A DNA stretch of 44,890 nt from Sulfurimonas sp. (lineage in GTDB: Bacteria; Campylobacterota; Campylobacteria; Campylobacterales; Sulfurimonadaceae). The stretch's first letter is position 1. The number at the start of each line of letters is the position of its first letter. The stretch lies in contig WFNM01000127.1 of NCBI GenBank assembly GCA_015488615.1, positions 1-44,890 on the forward strand, read 5' to 3'. The notes under the pieces are model-generated. The model worked only from the letters and a program-made list of their open reading frames with translations. It was not told where the DNA came from and ran no database searches. A program made the translations under genes and the position numbers. Positions 24,992 to 34,123 of this stretch are shown piece after piece.

Positions 24992-25419
24992 TTAAAAGTT
25001 TTTTGTTGTGAGTGATAAAGCTTCTGTTAAGTTTGATAACTCTGCACTTGATTTTATAATCTCATATTCACCAAGATAGTTTTTGGCTATGCTTATATCT
25101 GATTTTATACTCTTCCATCAGGCGAATTTTTCCACGAAGTTAAACCCTTATTTGGCTTTTTAACATCTGCATTATCATAGACTATCTCGGTAGTAGTTTT
25201 ATCTATAATGGCAAAGTGAAACTTATTTTGAATGGTGGCATTAAAATCTTTAGTACTTTGTTCATTTTTAAGTCTATCATCAGCCATGGCAAAATCTTTG
25301 ATAATATATGCAATTGAAAGAATAACATCGAGGTTATAAACATTAAGCTCTCTTTTTAACTCTCTCTTACCCTCAGTTTCAATTATTGGTCTCCACGGAG
25401 ACTGTGAAATAACTACAAA
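24992..25419 (-). pseudogene. RhuM-family gene remnant
   Basis: Two adjacent frames together give recognisable pieces of a RhuM-family (virulence/Fic-associated) protein in the right order. The first runs EGKRELKREL then YNLDVILSIAY, IKDFAMADDRLKNEQ, IQNKFHFAIIDKTTTEIVYD and KPNKGLTSWKNSPDG. After a stop near 25105 a second frame gives KSDISIAKNYLGEYE. In intact relatives, about 20 residues lie between YNLDVI..GY and IKGFA, so an internal in-frame deletion is likely. The N-terminal DNA-binding part and the C-terminus are missing. The ATG fragment at 25105-25287 should not be taken as a functional gene. Confidence 0.72.
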
Positions 25420-25544
25420 CTAGTACAGTCCCATAAATTACAAATATTCTAACATATAGAGCTTAAGTTCATCAAGCCTAAACCCCTAAAAGAGTATAAT
25501 ACATCTAATAAAAAGCCCAATAATCTAGGCTTAAAGAGGTGTGT

Positions 25545-25717
25545 ATGAGCGAAAAGTATAAACCGTAATCAACAAAGGACAGAAGTCTTATTCACCTAAA
25601 TTACTTTTAAAAATATATATCTACGGTTGGGATCACTTTTTAGTTAGAAGTAAAAAGAAAGTAGCTGGTGAAAATATTATTGAAACTACGAAAAAAAGTA
25701 TAATCGAGAAGATTTAA
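25545..25717 (+). pseudogene. Insertion-sequence transposase remnant (IS1182-like N-terminus)
   Basis: From the ATG at 25545 the frame reads MSEKYKP and stops. After a frameshift it continues from 25571 as KGQKSYSPKLLLKIYIYGW and runs to a TAA at 25715. The phrases KYKPYNQ-like and YHPKLLLKIYIYG-like are characteristic of N-termini of IS1182-type and related DDE transposases. The part normally between them is deleted and the catalytic core is lost. It overlaps the 3' end of holA. A TATAAT at 25495-25500 and a small inverted repeat (AAGCC/GGCTT, 25513-25532) may be remains of the element's end. Confidence 0.6.
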
Positions 25718-26682
25718 AGCAGTTTTTGCATACGTATAAAAGTAGAGAGTAAAATAGCACCTTTATCAATGTGTGCACTTTTCATTTTAAGTTCACTACC
25801 TAGTAAAAGCTCGTGGAGTTTTGCATAGATAGCAGGTTTTATTTTTATGGATTGTGCTGCTTTGGCATCCACTACAAACTTTGGGGCAGGGTAGCCGAGG
25901 ATTTCTAGAGCATTTGGAGCACCATTCACTCGGATGTATATGTTAAACATATAAAGCTGTGTGATGTAGGCAGTTGTTGCTGTGAGTACTCGTATTTCAT
26001 CTTCACCATGTTCTATGATAGAAGCCAAATCATGTTTGAAATCTTTTTTGTTGAGGAGTTTGAGGATAAACTCATCTAAATTTACCTCGCCTAAACCATA
26101 GACAAGGGTATCTATATCTTTTGTAGTAATAGCACGATCAAATACACGGAATTTTTCTATCTCATTACATGAAAGAGCAACATCTTCATTATGAACACCC
26201 AAGAGGTGAGCTACTGTGTACTTATCAATGTTTACATTTTTTTCCTGTGCAACTTGGAGGACAATGTTTTGTGCTTCAAAATCTTTAGGATTGAAAAAAC
26301 GTACTGCCATAGTTTTTGTTTTGGCAAAGGCTTTTTTGTTGTTGTAAGTTTTATGGTCAGGTCCATAGTAAGCATAGATGAAGATATTATCAGGGTTTTT
26401 CTCACAAAAATCAAGGAGTATATCTAGCTCTTTCTTAGATACTTTTTTTGTGCTTTTGATGATGAGAATATTTCTATCGCCAAAGAGAGAACCTTGTGAG
26501 AGGTGTGCTTTTGCAGAGTTAAAATCATACTCATCATGATAAAACGCGATGATGTTTGCATCTTCTACATTTGACATCATTTTTGTGTACATATCTATGA
26601 GAAAAGAACTCTCTCCAAAAAAGACAAAAGAGTTGCTGACTTTGCCACTTCGTATGGCATTGTCTAACTCGTTTTTATACAT
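25714..26682 (-). CDS. holA: DNA polymerase III delta subunit
   Basis: The delta subunit is part of the clamp loader that opens the beta sliding clamp. The 322-residue protein has the usual layout of an AAA-like N-terminal domain without a functional P-loop (FVFFGESSFLIDMY near 18-31), a middle domain with FNPKDF and a C-terminal helical collar. Sequence conservation is low in this family, but length, ILIIKSTKKVSKKEL and LLGVHNEDVALSCNEIEKF are typical. It overlaps rnr by eight bases. Its 3' end meets the transposase remnant; because the C-terminus looks complete, the insertion probably did not damage it. Confidence 0.85.
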   Translation of the reverse strand: MYKNELDNAIRSGKVSNSFVFFGESSFLIDMYTKMMSNVEDANIIAFYHDEYDFNSAKAHLSQGSLFGDRNILIIKSTKKVSKKELDILLDFCEKNPDNIFIYAYYGPDHKTYNNKKAFAKTKTMAVRFFNPKDFEAQNIVLQVAQEKNVNIDKYTVAHLLGVHNEDVALSCNEIEKFRVFDRAITTKDIDTLVYGLGEVNLDEFILKLLNKKDFKHDLASIIEHGEDEIRVLTATTAYITQLYMFNIYIRVNGAPNALEILGYPAPKFVVDAKAAQSIKIKPAIYAKLHELLLGSELKMKSAHIDKGAILLSTFIRMQKLL

Positions 26683-28609
26683 CCTGCTTGCCCACCACTA
26701 TGGCAGATATTTTTGCACGAGGGATATTTACACTCTCAATGCGGATGATGACATCTTCAAAAAGTGATATATCGCCATCAGAATTTATAAGTACACGAGC
26801 GCCAGATATGGTATCATGGATTTCAGCTTTTACTTCTACTTCTGTAGCGGTGATTCTTGCTTTGAACTCTTTGCCTAAGTTTTCATGTGCCCATCGTGCA
26901 TATTTACGAGCTTTAAACTCTGTCTCTATCTTACTTGCTTCTCTCTCTTTTTCACTGATGGTCATAGAAAGAGCTTCAATATTGCGGAGTACATAAGAGC
27001 CTTCCTCTGTATCACCCGCATTTATAGCCTTAAGTAGTCTATGTACGATAAGGTCAGAGTAACGTCGTATTGGGGAAGTGAAATGAGTGTACTGCTCAAA
27101 ACCTAAACCGAAGTGTCCAGAGTTCAGAGGTGCATATCTCGCTTGCATCTGCGACTGAATGATAAGTGTATCTACTTCGGACTCAAGCCCCATAGCCTTT
27201 GCCTGTTCTTGAATGTTTGTGATAGTCTCTTTGGTAGAGTTTTTTATCTCTATCTGCATCCCGATTCCAGCTAGCTCTTGGTAGAGAACCTGAAGTTTAC
27301 TTTGGCTTGGTTGCTCATGGATTCTGAAGAGTCCACGTTCATATTGTGATGCTGCTTCTTTATTTGCTAAAAGCATACAGTCCTCTATAAGAGCATGAGA
27401 TGGCGTTTCCTCAGCTTCTTCAGTTGATACGAGATTTGATTTTTCATCTATCTTCATATCTATCTCAACAGAGCGGAAGTCATATCCAACTTTAAGACGT
27501 TTTATCTTTAGGCTGTCTGTGACAAAACGCAGCTTCGTAAGGGAGTCAAATATTCTCTGCTCCTCTTCGTTTTGGGCTTTGAGTTTGCCTGTGAAGTAGG
27601 CATCTATCTCTTCATAGTTAAAGCGGCGTTTAGAGTGAATCACTGCTTCATATACTTTAGAGCTTGCTACTTCTAAGGTCTTAAGATTGAGTTTCATCTC
27701 AAAAACATAAGCGAGTCTATCTACATGAGGCTGCAGGGAACAGAGAGTCTCACTCAGTTGACGTGGGAGCATAGGAATAGAGCGGTGAGGAAGATAGATA
27801 GAGAAACTTCTATAAATCGCCTCATTATCTAATGCACCAAAAGGTTTCACATACTCACTCACATCTGCGATAGCAACATAAAGTGTAGAGTTTTCATCAT
27901 CCCAGTAAATAGCATCATCATAATCTTTTGCTGTAACTGGATCAATGGTAGAGAAGTCTAGGTCTCGTAAATCTTTACGCTTTGGATAGTTCTTCACGTC
28001 TACAGGAGAAAAGGACTTTGCTATTTCTAAAACATCCTCTTCAAACTCATCATGTTTGTTGAACTGAGCCATTACAATTTTTTCATCTACAAGAGGGTCG
28101 GTAATATTACCTAAATACTCTAAAACCTTATTTTCTTGATTGTCTATTTTAAAGACATCTCCAGTCTTATACTTTGCTAACTCATCAGGAGTTAGTTCTG
28201 CACCGATAGGAAAGTCTGTTTTTAAGTCTACGAGTGCTTTATGATTCTCTTTGAAAATGATGTAAGCTATACTGTAACTCTGTTCACGGCCAACTATCTC
28301 AACTATTTTTGCTGAGGGAGTACCGCGTTTACCGAGCAGGCGTTGTGCAATGATGAGGTCACCCTCTGTAGCTATACCCAACTCCTCTATAAATAAATCA
28401 CGGATATTCTCACCTATAACATGCAGATAGGCTGTCTCTTTTTGTACAAGTCCTAAGGTTCCAGCACGGTATTTGGAGTTAAATTTATATATTGAGCCTT
28501 TTTTTGTGAGGTATTTTTTCTCAAGCCATTTAGTAACTGTTTTTGTTTCATCTGGAGTGATGTCTAATTCACTCACACCAAGTGTGAGTCTTATAAGTAA
28601 AGATTTCAA
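26675..28609 (-). CDS. rnr: Ribonuclease R family exoribonuclease
   Basis: This 3'-to-5' exoribonuclease degrades structured RNA. In the 644 residues, cold-shock-like domains come first. The RNB catalytic domain then begins with LRDLDFSTIDPVTAKDYDDAI near 215-236, carrying the metal-binding Asp cluster. YTHFTSPIRRYSDLIVHR near 540 is the conserved late RNB motif. A C-terminal S1-like domain follows. The protein is shorter than enterobacterial RNase R (about 800), as usual in Campylobacterota. The start is apparently TTG at 28609: an in-frame stop lies three codons upstream and no ATG occurs before the catalytic domain. No clear ribosome-binding site is seen. Confidence 0.93.
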   Translation of the reverse strand: MKSLLIRLTLGVSELDITPDETKTVTKWLEKKYLTKKGSIYKFNSKYRAGTLGLVQKETAYLHVIGENIRDLFIEELGIATEGDLIIAQRLLGKRGTPSAKIVEIVGREQSYSIAYIIFKENHKALVDLKTDFPIGAELTPDELAKYKTGDVFKIDNQENKVLEYLGNITDPLVDEKIVMAQFNKHDEFEEDVLEIAKSFSPVDVKNYPKRKDLRDLDFSTIDPVTAKDYDDAIYWDDENSTLYVAIADVSEYVKPFGALDNEAIYRSFSIYLPHRSIPMLPRQLSETLCSLQPHVDRLAYVFEMKLNLKTLEVASSKVYEAVIHSKRRFNYEEIDAYFTGKLKAQNEEEQRIFDSLTKLRFVTDSLKIKRLKVGYDFRSVEIDMKIDEKSNLVSTEEAEETPSHALIEDCMLLANKEAASQYERGLFRIHEQPSQSKLQVLYQELAGIGMQIEIKNSTKETITNIQEQAKAMGLESEVDTLIIQSQMQARYAPLNSGHFGLGFEQYTHFTSPIRRYSDLIVHRLLKAINAGDTEEGSYVLRNIEALSMTISEKEREASKIETEFKARKYARWAHENLGKEFKARITATEVEVKAEIHDTISGARVLINSDGDISLFEDVIIRIESVNIPRAKISAIVVGKQDV

Positions 28610-28615
28610 GGAAGT

Positions 28616-29416
28616 TTAGTCGTTATTTTCTAATGCAATTTCGAAGCTTCTAAGGTCTAAAGAGTATTTAGATATAAGCTCTTTAGCCATATCTATAGTC
28701 TCTTTGGTCATTACACCACTAATAGGCACAGCAACACGTACAACATGAAGAATTTGTGCTGCACGTTTATCTTCTTCTGCCGCATTTTCAGGGTTTTGAC
28801 AGTTTCTAATGACATCAACAAGACCTTCCTCGAATTTCCACTGGGCAAAGATAGTTGCACTAACTTCAGGGGTATCAACGCCTAAAACTTCTCTTTCTGC
28901 TGCTTCAACATCACCTATAGTTTTAAGTGCTAAAGAAAATTCTTCTTGTTTATTATCTGTTATGATTTGCTGGGCGATAAGTACTTTTCCAATTTCAACA
29001 AGAAATGCTGCAGGAGAGAGTACTCCCATTAGTTTGTTCTCTTTTCTAAGGCACCAAGCTGTCATAAGTGCATGTTGATTTTTTGAGAGTGCTGAGAACA
29101 TATCATTATTTATGCCATAAGGTGAAAGGTCAAGGTCAAAACTCTTTTTTACTATAGAAGCAAGAGCGAAACCACGAACGGTTCCCATTCCAAAGAGGCC
29201 AACTGCTTGAGAGATAGCATTGATCTCACGGCTAAAGCCATAGAGAGGAGAGTTTGCTGCTTTGAGTATATCTGCTGTTAAGAGTGGATCTTTCTCTAAA
29301 ATCTTCACCATATCGTTAAAACTACTATCTGGATCTTGATATACTGCTTCAATTTGCATTGCAGATTCTGGCAGTGGAGGGAGTTGTTTTATTTTTCTGA
29401 GTATCTCTTCAGTCAT
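28616..29416 (-). CDS. HDOD-domain signalling protein
   Basis: The 266-residue protein is a single HDOD domain, a helical module related to HD phosphohydrolases but lacking the catalytic His-Asp pairs. Conserved features are the start LRKIKQLPPLPESAMQI, the segment PLLTADILKAANSPLYG and ISQAVGLFGMGTVRGFAL. Such proteins serve as scaffolds in c-di-GMP, motility or stress signalling. I chose the ATG at 29416 with AATAAGG ahead of it; the longer frame would start at a TTG at 29434. rnr follows after six bases, so the two genes are probably cotranscribed. Confidence 0.85.
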   Translation of the reverse strand: MTEEILRKIKQLPPLPESAMQIEAVYQDPDSSFNDMVKILEKDPLLTADILKAANSPLYGFSREINAISQAVGLFGMGTVRGFALASIVKKSFDLDLSPYGINNDMFSALSKNQHALMTAWCLRKENKLMGVLSPAAFLVEIGKVLIAQQIITDNKQEEFSLALKTIGDVEAAEREVLGVDTPEVSATIFAQWKFEEGLVDVIRNCQNPENAAEEDKRAAQILHVVRVAVPISGVMTKETIDMAKELISKYSLDLRSFEIALENND

Positions 29417-29451
29417 ATAAATTACCTTATTCAAATTTTATCTATTGCACA

Positions 29452-29457
29452 ATTATA
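29452..29457 (-). promoter_or_regulatory. Candidate -10 box of the HDOD-rnr-holA operon
   Basis: TATAAT on the minus strand lies 35 bases ahead of the HDOD start, in the 114-base divergent gap. No good -35 box is visible. Confidence 0.45.
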
Positions 29458-29530
29458 GTCATATGAGATAAATTCATACTGAATATTTACAAAAAACTGA
29501 TATTATTTTTAAAAAAGATAAAGGATTCTT

Positions 29531-29857
29531 ATGCAAAGAGAAGCGATGTTAACACAGTTAGGCTATACACCTAATGATGCACTAGTAGAACAGTTAAATG
29601 ATATTATAGAGAGTACATCTGGATATGAAAAAATTCAGAAGCATATCATGGACTTGAATGATCACCTCAAGGTGAATAATGCCTATGTCACTATGTCAAA
29701 CTCTAAGAAAAATTTCAAAATAAAGATAGAGTCCCCAACATCTGCACTCGCAGAGGAAGCTCATAAAAAAGTAGCACACTTTAGTGAAAAGTTCAAAATA
29801 GATATTGAAAAGTTAGATAGGAAAGAGACTTATTATATACTCGGGTTTGAGGAGTAG
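29531..29857 (+). CDS. Unrecognised small protein upstream of GreA-like gene
   Basis: This 108-residue soluble protein has AAAGGA ahead of its ATG. It looks like a helical N-terminal half followed by an alpha/beta half (NAYVTMSNSKKNFKIKIES, then ETYYILGFEE). No motif that I can name is present, and it has no Cys and no signal peptide. Its stop lies within the ribosome-binding region of the GreA-like gene, so the two are translationally coupled and may act together. Confidence 0.65.
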   Translation: MQREAMLTQLGYTPNDALVEQLNDIIESTSGYEKIQKHIMDLNDHLKVNNAYVTMSNSKKNFKIKIESPTSALAEEAHKKVAHFSEKFKIDIEKLDRKETYYILGFEE

Positions 29858-29858
29858 T

Positions 29859-30386
29859 TTGTCCTCTGAACCTATGAGCATAGAAGGGTACGATCTTTTA
29901 GTAGAAGAGTTTAAGTATCTACTAGAAGAGGAAAAACCAAAAGTTGCCCATGAGAAACTTGTAGCTGCAGCACAGGGTGATAGAAGTGAGAATGCAGACT
30001 ATCATGCTGCTAAAGAGAAGTTACGTTTTATAGATAAGCGTCTTTTTTATCTTAATAGGATGATTCAAAATTCTCAAATAATTGATCCCTCTTTACATGA
30101 ACATAAAAAAGTCTCCTTTGGAAGTAGTGTTAAGGTTGTCAATATGGATACTGATGAAGAGGAGTATTATACTCTTTGTGGTGTTTTAGAGAGTGAGCCA
30201 GAAAATGGACTTATCTCTATTCATTCGCCACTTGCAAAGGCGATGATTGGTAAGTCTGAGGGGGATGAGTTTAAAGTACAACTTCCAAAAGAGAGTAAAG
30301 AGTACGAGATAGAGAGTGTGCATTACACAAATATTTTTGAGCTCAAGAAAAATATTCGTACACGAACAGAGTTTGCCTTTCACTAG
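29859..30386 (+). CDS. GreA/GreB-family transcription elongation factor
   Basis: Gre factors enter the RNA polymerase secondary channel and stimulate cleavage of backtracked RNA. The 175-residue protein begins SSEPMSIEGYDLLVEEFKYL, as in GreA (EPMSxxGY). The coiled coil includes AAAQGDRSENADYHAAKEKLRFIDKRL, where the acidic tip residues D and E are present. A C-terminal FKBP-like domain follows with ISIHSPLAKAMIGKSEGDEF. I take the TTG at 29859 as start because GAGGAG lies just ahead and homologues have residues before EPMS; ATG at 29874 is the alternative. It may be a second Gre paralogue, since its linker and C-terminus are less canonical. Confidence 0.85.
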   Translation: MSSEPMSIEGYDLLVEEFKYLLEEEKPKVAHEKLVAAAQGDRSENADYHAAKEKLRFIDKRLFYLNRMIQNSQIIDPSLHEHKKVSFGSSVKVVNMDTDEEEYYTLCGVLESEPENGLISIHSPLAKAMIGKSEGDEFKVQLPKESKEYEIESVHYTNIFELKKNIRTRTEFAFH

Positions 30387-30394
30387 AGCCTGTA

Positions 30395-31420
30395 CTACCT
30401 TTTAAGCTGTTCTCCTGTTCCTAAAAGGACAGAAATCCACTTAGTATTTGCGTTTGCATCAAAGATTATCATTGCCATGATTGTAAGCGGAATAGAAAGT
30501 AACATGCCTACTATACCAAGTAGCCATCCCCAAAATAGAAGTGAAAGAAAGACGACTAGTGTTGAGAGACCTAAGCCTTTTCCCATCACTTTAGGCTCAA
30601 GAATAGAACCCATAATAATATTTACTCCAATATATAAACTTGTAACAAGTAATGCACTAAAACTTCCAAGCTGAACAAGTGTAATGAGTATGGCAGGAAC
30701 TGCTGCTATGATAGAGCCGATATTTGGAATAAAGTTAAATAAAAATGCGAGAACTGCCCAAAGAAAGGCATAATCAGTTCCAATTAATATAAGTGCAATC
30801 CAAACTATAAGCCCGGTAGCTAAAGAGATAATAGCTTTAAGTACCATATAGTGCTTAATTTTAGAGCTTATCTCTTCTAGGTGTTTAATAGTCTCTTTCG
30901 GCCCATCTGCAAAATCAATTTTCTGCAGAAAGTGTGATGACTCTAAAAGCATAAAAATAACTGTTAGAATAATTACAAAACCATTTGTAAAGAGAGATCC
31001 CATATTTTGAAGTATAGCAGTTCCAAAAGTCATAAGTCTTTTTGAATCAAATATACTAGAAAACCCTTCAATAGGTAGAACTATGCCAAGTCTGGAGGCA
31101 TACTGCACTAGAGAGTAATACTGCATAGTGAGTTTTTGTGTGTACATATTTATATGAGCACTAAAGTCTGTTATCGAGGTACCAATGAGTTTTCCTACTA
31201 GTCCGATAGCAAAAATAAATAGACCTATAACAATGAGGATTGCTACAGTTTCAGGAAATTTTTTCTTTTTGAGATAGTTATACGAGGGAGAGAGAATAAT
31301 GGCTATAAAAAGTGAAAGTAAAAAGGGAACGAGTATGGCAGAAGCACTTTTTACACCTGCAAGAACAATCACGATACTTGCCATAATAACGAAATAATAA
31401 CCTATCTTCTGTTCATGCAT
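30395..31420 (-). CDS. AI-2E family membrane transporter
   Basis: The 341-residue protein has about eight membrane segments and the layout of the AI-2E/PerM/YdiK family: an N-terminal pair, a long amphipathic periplasmic region around 80-150 and a C-terminal core with FNFIPNIGSIIAAVPA and SILEPKVMGKGLGLSTLVVFLSLLFWGWLLG. Members have been linked with autoinducer-2 export or ion/proton antiport; the substrate here is unknown. It lies 11 bases after the permease gene on the same strand and converges with the GreA-like gene. Confidence 0.88.
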   Translation of the reverse strand: MHEQKIGYYFVIMASIVIVLAGVKSASAILVPFLLSLFIAIILSPSYNYLKKKKFPETVAILIVIGLFIFAIGLVGKLIGTSITDFSAHINMYTQKLTMQYYSLVQYASRLGIVLPIEGFSSIFDSKRLMTFGTAILQNMGSLFTNGFVIILTVIFMLLESSHFLQKIDFADGPKETIKHLEEISSKIKHYMVLKAIISLATGLIVWIALILIGTDYAFLWAVLAFLFNFIPNIGSIIAAVPAILITLVQLGSFSALLVTSLYIGVNIIMGSILEPKVMGKGLGLSTLVVFLSLLFWGWLLGIVGMLLSIPLTIMAMIIFDANANTKWISVLLGTGEQLKR

Positions 31421-31431
31421 ATTTAATCCTT

Positions 31432-32229
31432 TTAATTTTGAATCTGTTTTTTATTAGTGAGTTGTTGGAGGTAGTTGGAAATATTTATAAGAGAAAAAGT
31501 CACTAAAAATATAAGTAAACCAGGAAAAAAACTTACCCACCAAGCTATCTCTACCACATCTTTCCCACCACTGAGTATGGTTCCCCAGCTTATTTGAGGT
31601 GCTACAATACCTAAGCCTAAAAAACTAAGACCAGATTCAGCGAGTATTGCACCACCTACACCAAATGTAAAACTTACGAAGTAGATAGGAGCCAAGATGG
31701 GAGCATAGTATTTAAGGAGGATTTTAAGTCGGTTTACCTTGGCTATATCGAGAATCTTTATATAGGGTTGTGAAGTGATTTTAAAGCTCTCAGCTCTGAT
31801 AAGTCTTGCTGTTGTCATCCAACCTGTGATGGAGATGATAACTATGAGTACCCATGTTGAAGCATTAACATAACTTACAAGGGCTAAAAGCAAGAAAAAG
31901 GTTGGAAATGTTAAAAAAAGATCGATAATGACTATAAATAGCTTATCTGTATTTCCTCTAAAGTATCCAGCAAGAGAGCCTAATAAAAGCCCGACGAGTG
32001 AGGCAATAAATGCTGAACCTACTCCTATTATGAGAGAGACTTGTCCTCCCTCCATAAGTCGGGCTAAGAGATCTCGACCAAGCCTATCTGTTCCTAAAAG
32101 AAACTCAGAGGAGGGTGCAACTAAGATAGAATCACTGTGAAGTGTGTATGCATCAAGACTAAAAATAGTGTTACCTAAAAAAGAAAAAGTAAAAACGAAA
32201 AGTAAAATAAATATGCTATAAAAGGGCAT
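31432..32229 (-). CDS. Lone DppC/OppC-type ABC transporter permease
   Basis: This 265-residue protein has about six membrane helices and the binding-protein-dependent permease signature. EFLLGTDRLGRDLLARLMEGGQVSL near 43-67 is the start typical of OppC/DppC, and AESGLSFLGLGIVAPQISWGTIL near 198-220 carries the EAA-type loop. Such permeases import oligopeptides, nickel or microcins with a partner permease, two ATPases and a binding protein. None of those partners is adjacent; the gene lies between flgK and the AI-2E-family gene with gaps of only 6 and 11 bases. Confidence 0.9.
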   Translation of the reverse strand: MPFYSIFILLFVFTFSFLGNTIFSLDAYTLHSDSILVAPSSEFLLGTDRLGRDLLARLMEGGQVSLIIGVGSAFIASLVGLLLGSLAGYFRGNTDKLFIVIIDLFLTFPTFFLLLALVSYVNASTWVLIVIISITGWMTTARLIRAESFKITSQPYIKILDIAKVNRLKILLKYYAPILAPIYFVSFTFGVGGAILAESGLSFLGLGIVAPQISWGTILSGGKDVVEIAWWVSFFPGLLIFLVTFSLINISNYLQQLTNKKQIQN

Positions 32230-32235
32230 CTGAAA

Positions 32236-34122
32236 TTATTGTTTAATCCCTAAAAGTGTCTGCATCATCTGATCTACTGCCGTAATAACTTTTGCAGATG
32301 CACCATAAGATGTTTGGTACTTGATGAGGTTTGTAAGCTCTTCATCAATATTTACTTTTGACACTGAATCATATTCAAGTTTTACTGCATTAAACTGTGT
32401 AGTAGTTGTTTCATTTTTTGTTATAGCTGCATTTGTAGAGATACCAACAAATGTAGCAGTGGTGTCAAACATACCATAGATAGTAGAGTCATAACTCTCC
32501 TCACCAATTTTGAAGTTGTAGCTTTCAAATTGTTGTTGTACTATACTAAGGGCAACTCTACTATCTCCATTTGTATTAGAATAGCCTGCATGAAGGTTAC
32601 TAGAATTATTTGCAATAGATGTAGTGAGGTTAATATTGCTTGCATTATCTCCATCAAAATATCTACCGAGTCCTAAGGCTCCAGCGAAATTTGTTCCTGA
32701 AGAGAAGTCAGTAGTTTTTAGTTTGTCTTCAAGTGAAAATGTATAACCCTGAGACTCAGGTGAGGGTTTTATACCTAGCTCTAGTCTTGTGATACCATCA
32801 GCTGATTGTTGGTAGTTATAGGAAAGAAAATTATTAATATTATCGTTTGCATTGCCATCACCGTTATCATCTATCTTTGCATCAATCTGTGCTTCTATAG
32901 AATTAGGGTTTGTATTATTTGAACTACCTATAGATGTCGCTGCATCTATATTTATTCCTCTTCTAGCTACTTCATTCCCATTTATGTCATATACGACAAG
33001 ATCAAAAGTACCTTGATGAATGTTTAGATTTGAACTGAGAAGTGAATCTGTTTCGCCTAGAGTTTGTGGATTTGATTGCATACGAGTTGTAGAACTCGCT
33101 GCATAGAGGTTATTTGTCGCTTCTATGAGCCCTTTTGCAAAAGCATCTAATTGTGCGACAACTTTTTGTACTGTACCATCAGTTGGGACACCTGTAGTTG
33201 TATCAATAGTTCCTCCTCGAAGATCAAGTATTGCCCCTATTTTACCACTATTTATAGACTCTTCCATGGGAATGAGTGTACCATCTTGTCTCTTATACGA
33301 AAGCGAATATAATCCATCTTTATTGTCTTTATTCTCTATACTTATGGGATGAAAAGTCTTACCATCTACAATATTGAAGCCATTAATATTAAGAGTATAG
33401 CTTTCTGTTCTTGTATTGGAGTTCGAGTCAATTTGAATATTGGCTTGTATCTGTCCTTGGTCAACTTTTGAGCCTATTAGACGGGCTAGTGAATGCTCTA
33501 GTACATTTCTTTGGTCTCTTAAATCACTGGCAATATAAACATTCCCAGACTCTGCTGTGTCAATTGCACCATTTAAGTCAGCTAACTGTGATGCTAATGA
33601 GTTTACTTGATCTATATCTACTGAAAGTTGACTATTGAGAGTGCTCTGGAGATGTTTTACTTGTGACTGTGTTTGGTTTATATGTTGTGAAAGAGTTTCA
33701 GTTTGTTTTGCAAGAGCAACTTTGATAGCACTATTATTAGGGTTATCTGCAAATGTTTGCCACATATTATAGTAGTTGGCAAGGTCGGCTTTAATTCCAA
33801 CTCCGTCTATTTCTGGAAAGTATGTTGAAAGTTCTTCAAGACTTTGTTGTGTAAAATCAGTATATTCTTTATTAGAAGAGACACTTGTATATCTATTAAA
33901 AACAAAGTTATCAAACACTCTTGCAATATCTTGAACCTTAGTACCATTTCCAATATTTCCAGAACCAGTAAAGAGTGGTGTCTGTGCAGACTGGATTACA
34001 CGCTCTCTCGTATATCCCTTCACCTCTGCATTTGAGATGTTATGCCCTGTTGTATTGATTCCAACTTGCGCAGCATTTAAGCCTGAATAACCGATGCTAA
34101 GTGTATTAAATAAAGAAGCCAT
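32236..34122 (-). CDS. flgK: Flagellar hook-filament junction protein FlgK (HAP1)
   Basis: FlgK joins hook and filament. The 628-residue protein starts with the axial-protein signature SLFNTLSIGYSGLNAAQVGINTTGHNISNAEVKGYTRER split over the first 42 residues and ends with the coiled C-terminal segment VNIDEELTNLIKYQTSYGASAKVITAVDQMMQTLLGI. The divergent middle is expected to be surface exposed. It lacks a signal peptide and is exported by the flagellar type III apparatus. It begins one base after the FlgN-like gene, whose product should be its chaperone. Confidence 0.95.
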   Translation of the reverse strand: MASLFNTLSIGYSGLNAAQVGINTTGHNISNAEVKGYTRERVIQSAQTPLFTGSGNIGNGTKVQDIARVFDNFVFNRYTSVSSNKEYTDFTQQSLEELSTYFPEIDGVGIKADLANYYNMWQTFADNPNNSAIKVALAKQTETLSQHINQTQSQVKHLQSTLNSQLSVDIDQVNSLASQLADLNGAIDTAESGNVYIASDLRDQRNVLEHSLARLIGSKVDQGQIQANIQIDSNSNTRTESYTLNINGFNIVDGKTFHPISIENKDNKDGLYSLSYKRQDGTLIPMEESINSGKIGAILDLRGGTIDTTTGVPTDGTVQKVVAQLDAFAKGLIEATNNLYAASSTTRMQSNPQTLGETDSLLSSNLNIHQGTFDLVVYDINGNEVARRGINIDAATSIGSSNNTNPNSIEAQIDAKIDDNGDGNANDNINNFLSYNYQQSADGITRLELGIKPSPESQGYTFSLEDKLKTTDFSSGTNFAGALGLGRYFDGDNASNINLTTSIANNSSNLHAGYSNTNGDSRVALSIVQQQFESYNFKIGEESYDSTIYGMFDTTATFVGISTNAAITKNETTTTQFNAVKLEYDSVSKVNIDEELTNLIKYQTSYGASAKVITAVDQMMQTLLGIKQ

Positions 34123-34123
34123 A

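Noticed and set aside
25105..25287. A 60-codon ATG-initiated frame as a functional small gene
   Set aside because: The frame extends upstream with RhuM-like sequence and downstream in another frame, so it is a piece of a broken gene.
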